A stretch of DNA of 64,000 nt from Planctomycetota bacterium (GTDB lineage: Bacteria; Planctomycetota; Phycisphaerae; Phycisphaerales; SM1A02): positions 62,001 through 126,000 of the forward strand of contig JADFIR010000001.1 of the NCBI GenBank assembly GCA_022566535.1, in the 5' to 3' direction. Under the pieces are notes generated by a model. That model searched no databases, was not told where the DNA came from, and saw only the letters and a list, made by a program, of their open reading frames with translations. Below, in pieces: positions 63,416 to 64,000 of this stretch. The first letter of the stretch is position 1. Every line of letters starts with the position of its first letter. The position numbers and the translations under genes were made by a program.

Positions 63416-64000
63416 TCACTGTGCCGGCACATCCTGCGGCCACATTGCGTGCCAGGCGAACCAGAGCGCGTAGATGACTTGGAGCGCGGCGTCGCTGCCT
63501 TCACTGGTCACCACCACCGTCTTGGGATCATCGCGGTAGTGAAAGTGCAGAGTGCTGTTGCCGAGGGTGGTTGTCCATATTCCGTCTGCGTTTGCGCGCT
63601 CGGCGACTTCCGCCACGGTGTAGACCTGCCGCACGCCGTCGGCTTCGACGGCCAGCACCCGATCCTTCGAGGCGGGGCCGTCGACCGGCGGCGGCGGATC
63701 GACCGGGAACATCAGCTTGCTGGATCGGAGGTAATCGTTGTACCGCGACCGCGTCTCCTGGTACCGCTTGAACCTCGTTACGTCCAGGTCGAGCACGGTG
63801 GTTTGGGGATGGCGGCTCAGCCAGTCCGCCCACGAAACCAATGACGCATGCAGGACCCGCAGGCGACGATCGGACTCAGCAGCCGGGCCGGCAATCGCCT
63901 TGCACAACAGTTGACTCCAGAGGCTTTCGCCTTGGGCCTTGGGCCTGCGGTCGTACATCAGCAGGTTCGAGTTGTACAAAAGTCCACTGACGCCGAACTG
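63416..64000 (-). CDS. DUF3179-family protein (5' end outside window)
   Basis: The last ~195 codons are in the window and the frame stays open to the right edge, so the N-terminus is missing. QFGVSGLLYNSNLLMYDRR opens the visible part, followed by GESLWSQLLCKAI, DLDVTRFKRYQETRSRYNDYLR, LMFPVDPPPP, KDRVLAVEADGVRQVY and a closing AFWFAWHAMWP-like line (YALWFAWHAMWPQD). These are DUF3179 landmarks. Known: a widespread secreted or periplasmic family of unknown biochemical function. Its stop lies 3 bp from the hairpin cluster. Confidence 0.75.
   Translation of the reverse strand, partial: QFGVSGLLYNSNLLMYDRRPKAQGESLWSQLLCKAIAGPAAESDRRLRVLHASLVSWADWLSRHPQTTVLDLDVTRFKRYQETRSRYNDYLRSSKLMFPVDPPPPVDGPASKDRVLAVEADGVRQVYTVAEVAERANADGIWTTTLGNSTLHFHYRDDPKTVVVTSEGSDAALQVIYALWFAWHAMWPQDVPAQ

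Overview
The window looks like chromosomal DNA of a GC-rich, Gram-negative planctomycete, most likely Phycisphaerae-like; this is inference from gene content. The signs are secreted proteins ending in paired dockerin-type repeats, short C-terminal sorting tails (Gly-rich hydrophobic stretch plus poly-Arg) related to PEP-CTERM, large prepilin-like proteins with an FTLIELL leader, lipid A and heptose genes (lpxK, hldE, a family-9 glycosyltransferase), and a complete alternative complex III plus caa3-type oxidase operon. No rRNA, tRNA, CRISPR array or insertion sequence was recognised.

Layout. 1-1,800: two sorting-tail surface proteins with a decayed multihaem cytochrome between them. 1,900-9,650 (mostly minus strand): two CNNM/CorC-type membrane proteins, a PlsC-type acyltransferase, a DegT/StrS aminotransferase, a broken cstA relic, a Tat-exported asparaginase-family hydrolase, a flippase-like membrane protein and a GT2 glycosyltransferase. 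9,700-13,170: floA - short NfeD - long NfeD protease. 13,500-16,800: a dockerin protein facing two prepilin-like genes. 17,300-20,200: RidA, transaldolase, Ser/Thr kinase. 20,500-24,800: LPS-core genes. 24,800-33,200: ASCH protein, Eis-like acetyltransferase, aminopeptidase P, a DUF2470 protein, aroDE fusion, hslU, aroC. 33,200-36,900: an MNT/HepT toxin-antitoxin pair inserted between aroC and clpB inside a 229-bp direct duplication. 37,000-41,200: a DUF1573 protein, then a lower-GC island with a methyltransferase-Mrr fusion, a DUF6978-like gene with a frameshift and a DUF1828/1829 gene. 41,300-46,400: a beta-helix/dockerin protein, two duplicated large prepilins, tatD. 46,570-48,700: amino-acid permease fused to EIIA and TrkA-C domains. 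49,040-63,280: actABCDEF, a small membrane protein, sco, coxB, coxA, coxC, coxD and a second subunit III, ending against a partial DUF3179 gene.

The genes work together in several blocks. The respiratory operon forms one electron path: quinol to the pentahaem/monohaem cytochromes of complex III, then to the haem-containing subunit II and the A2-type oxidase. The dockerin, prepilin and sorting-tail proteins are probably envelope or surface components. NfeD and FloA are a membrane-organisation/proteolysis set.

The most unusual signals are: the TA module flanked by a scarless long duplication; the methyltransferase-Mrr/DUF6978/DUF1828 island; a 51-bp dispersed hairpin with compensatory stem changes, two of whose copies lie inside the respiratory operon; a heptamer tandem repeat that forms the leader of one respiratory-operon gene; and several genes whose -10-like hexamer sits only 6-9 nt before the start codon, suggesting leaderless transcripts.
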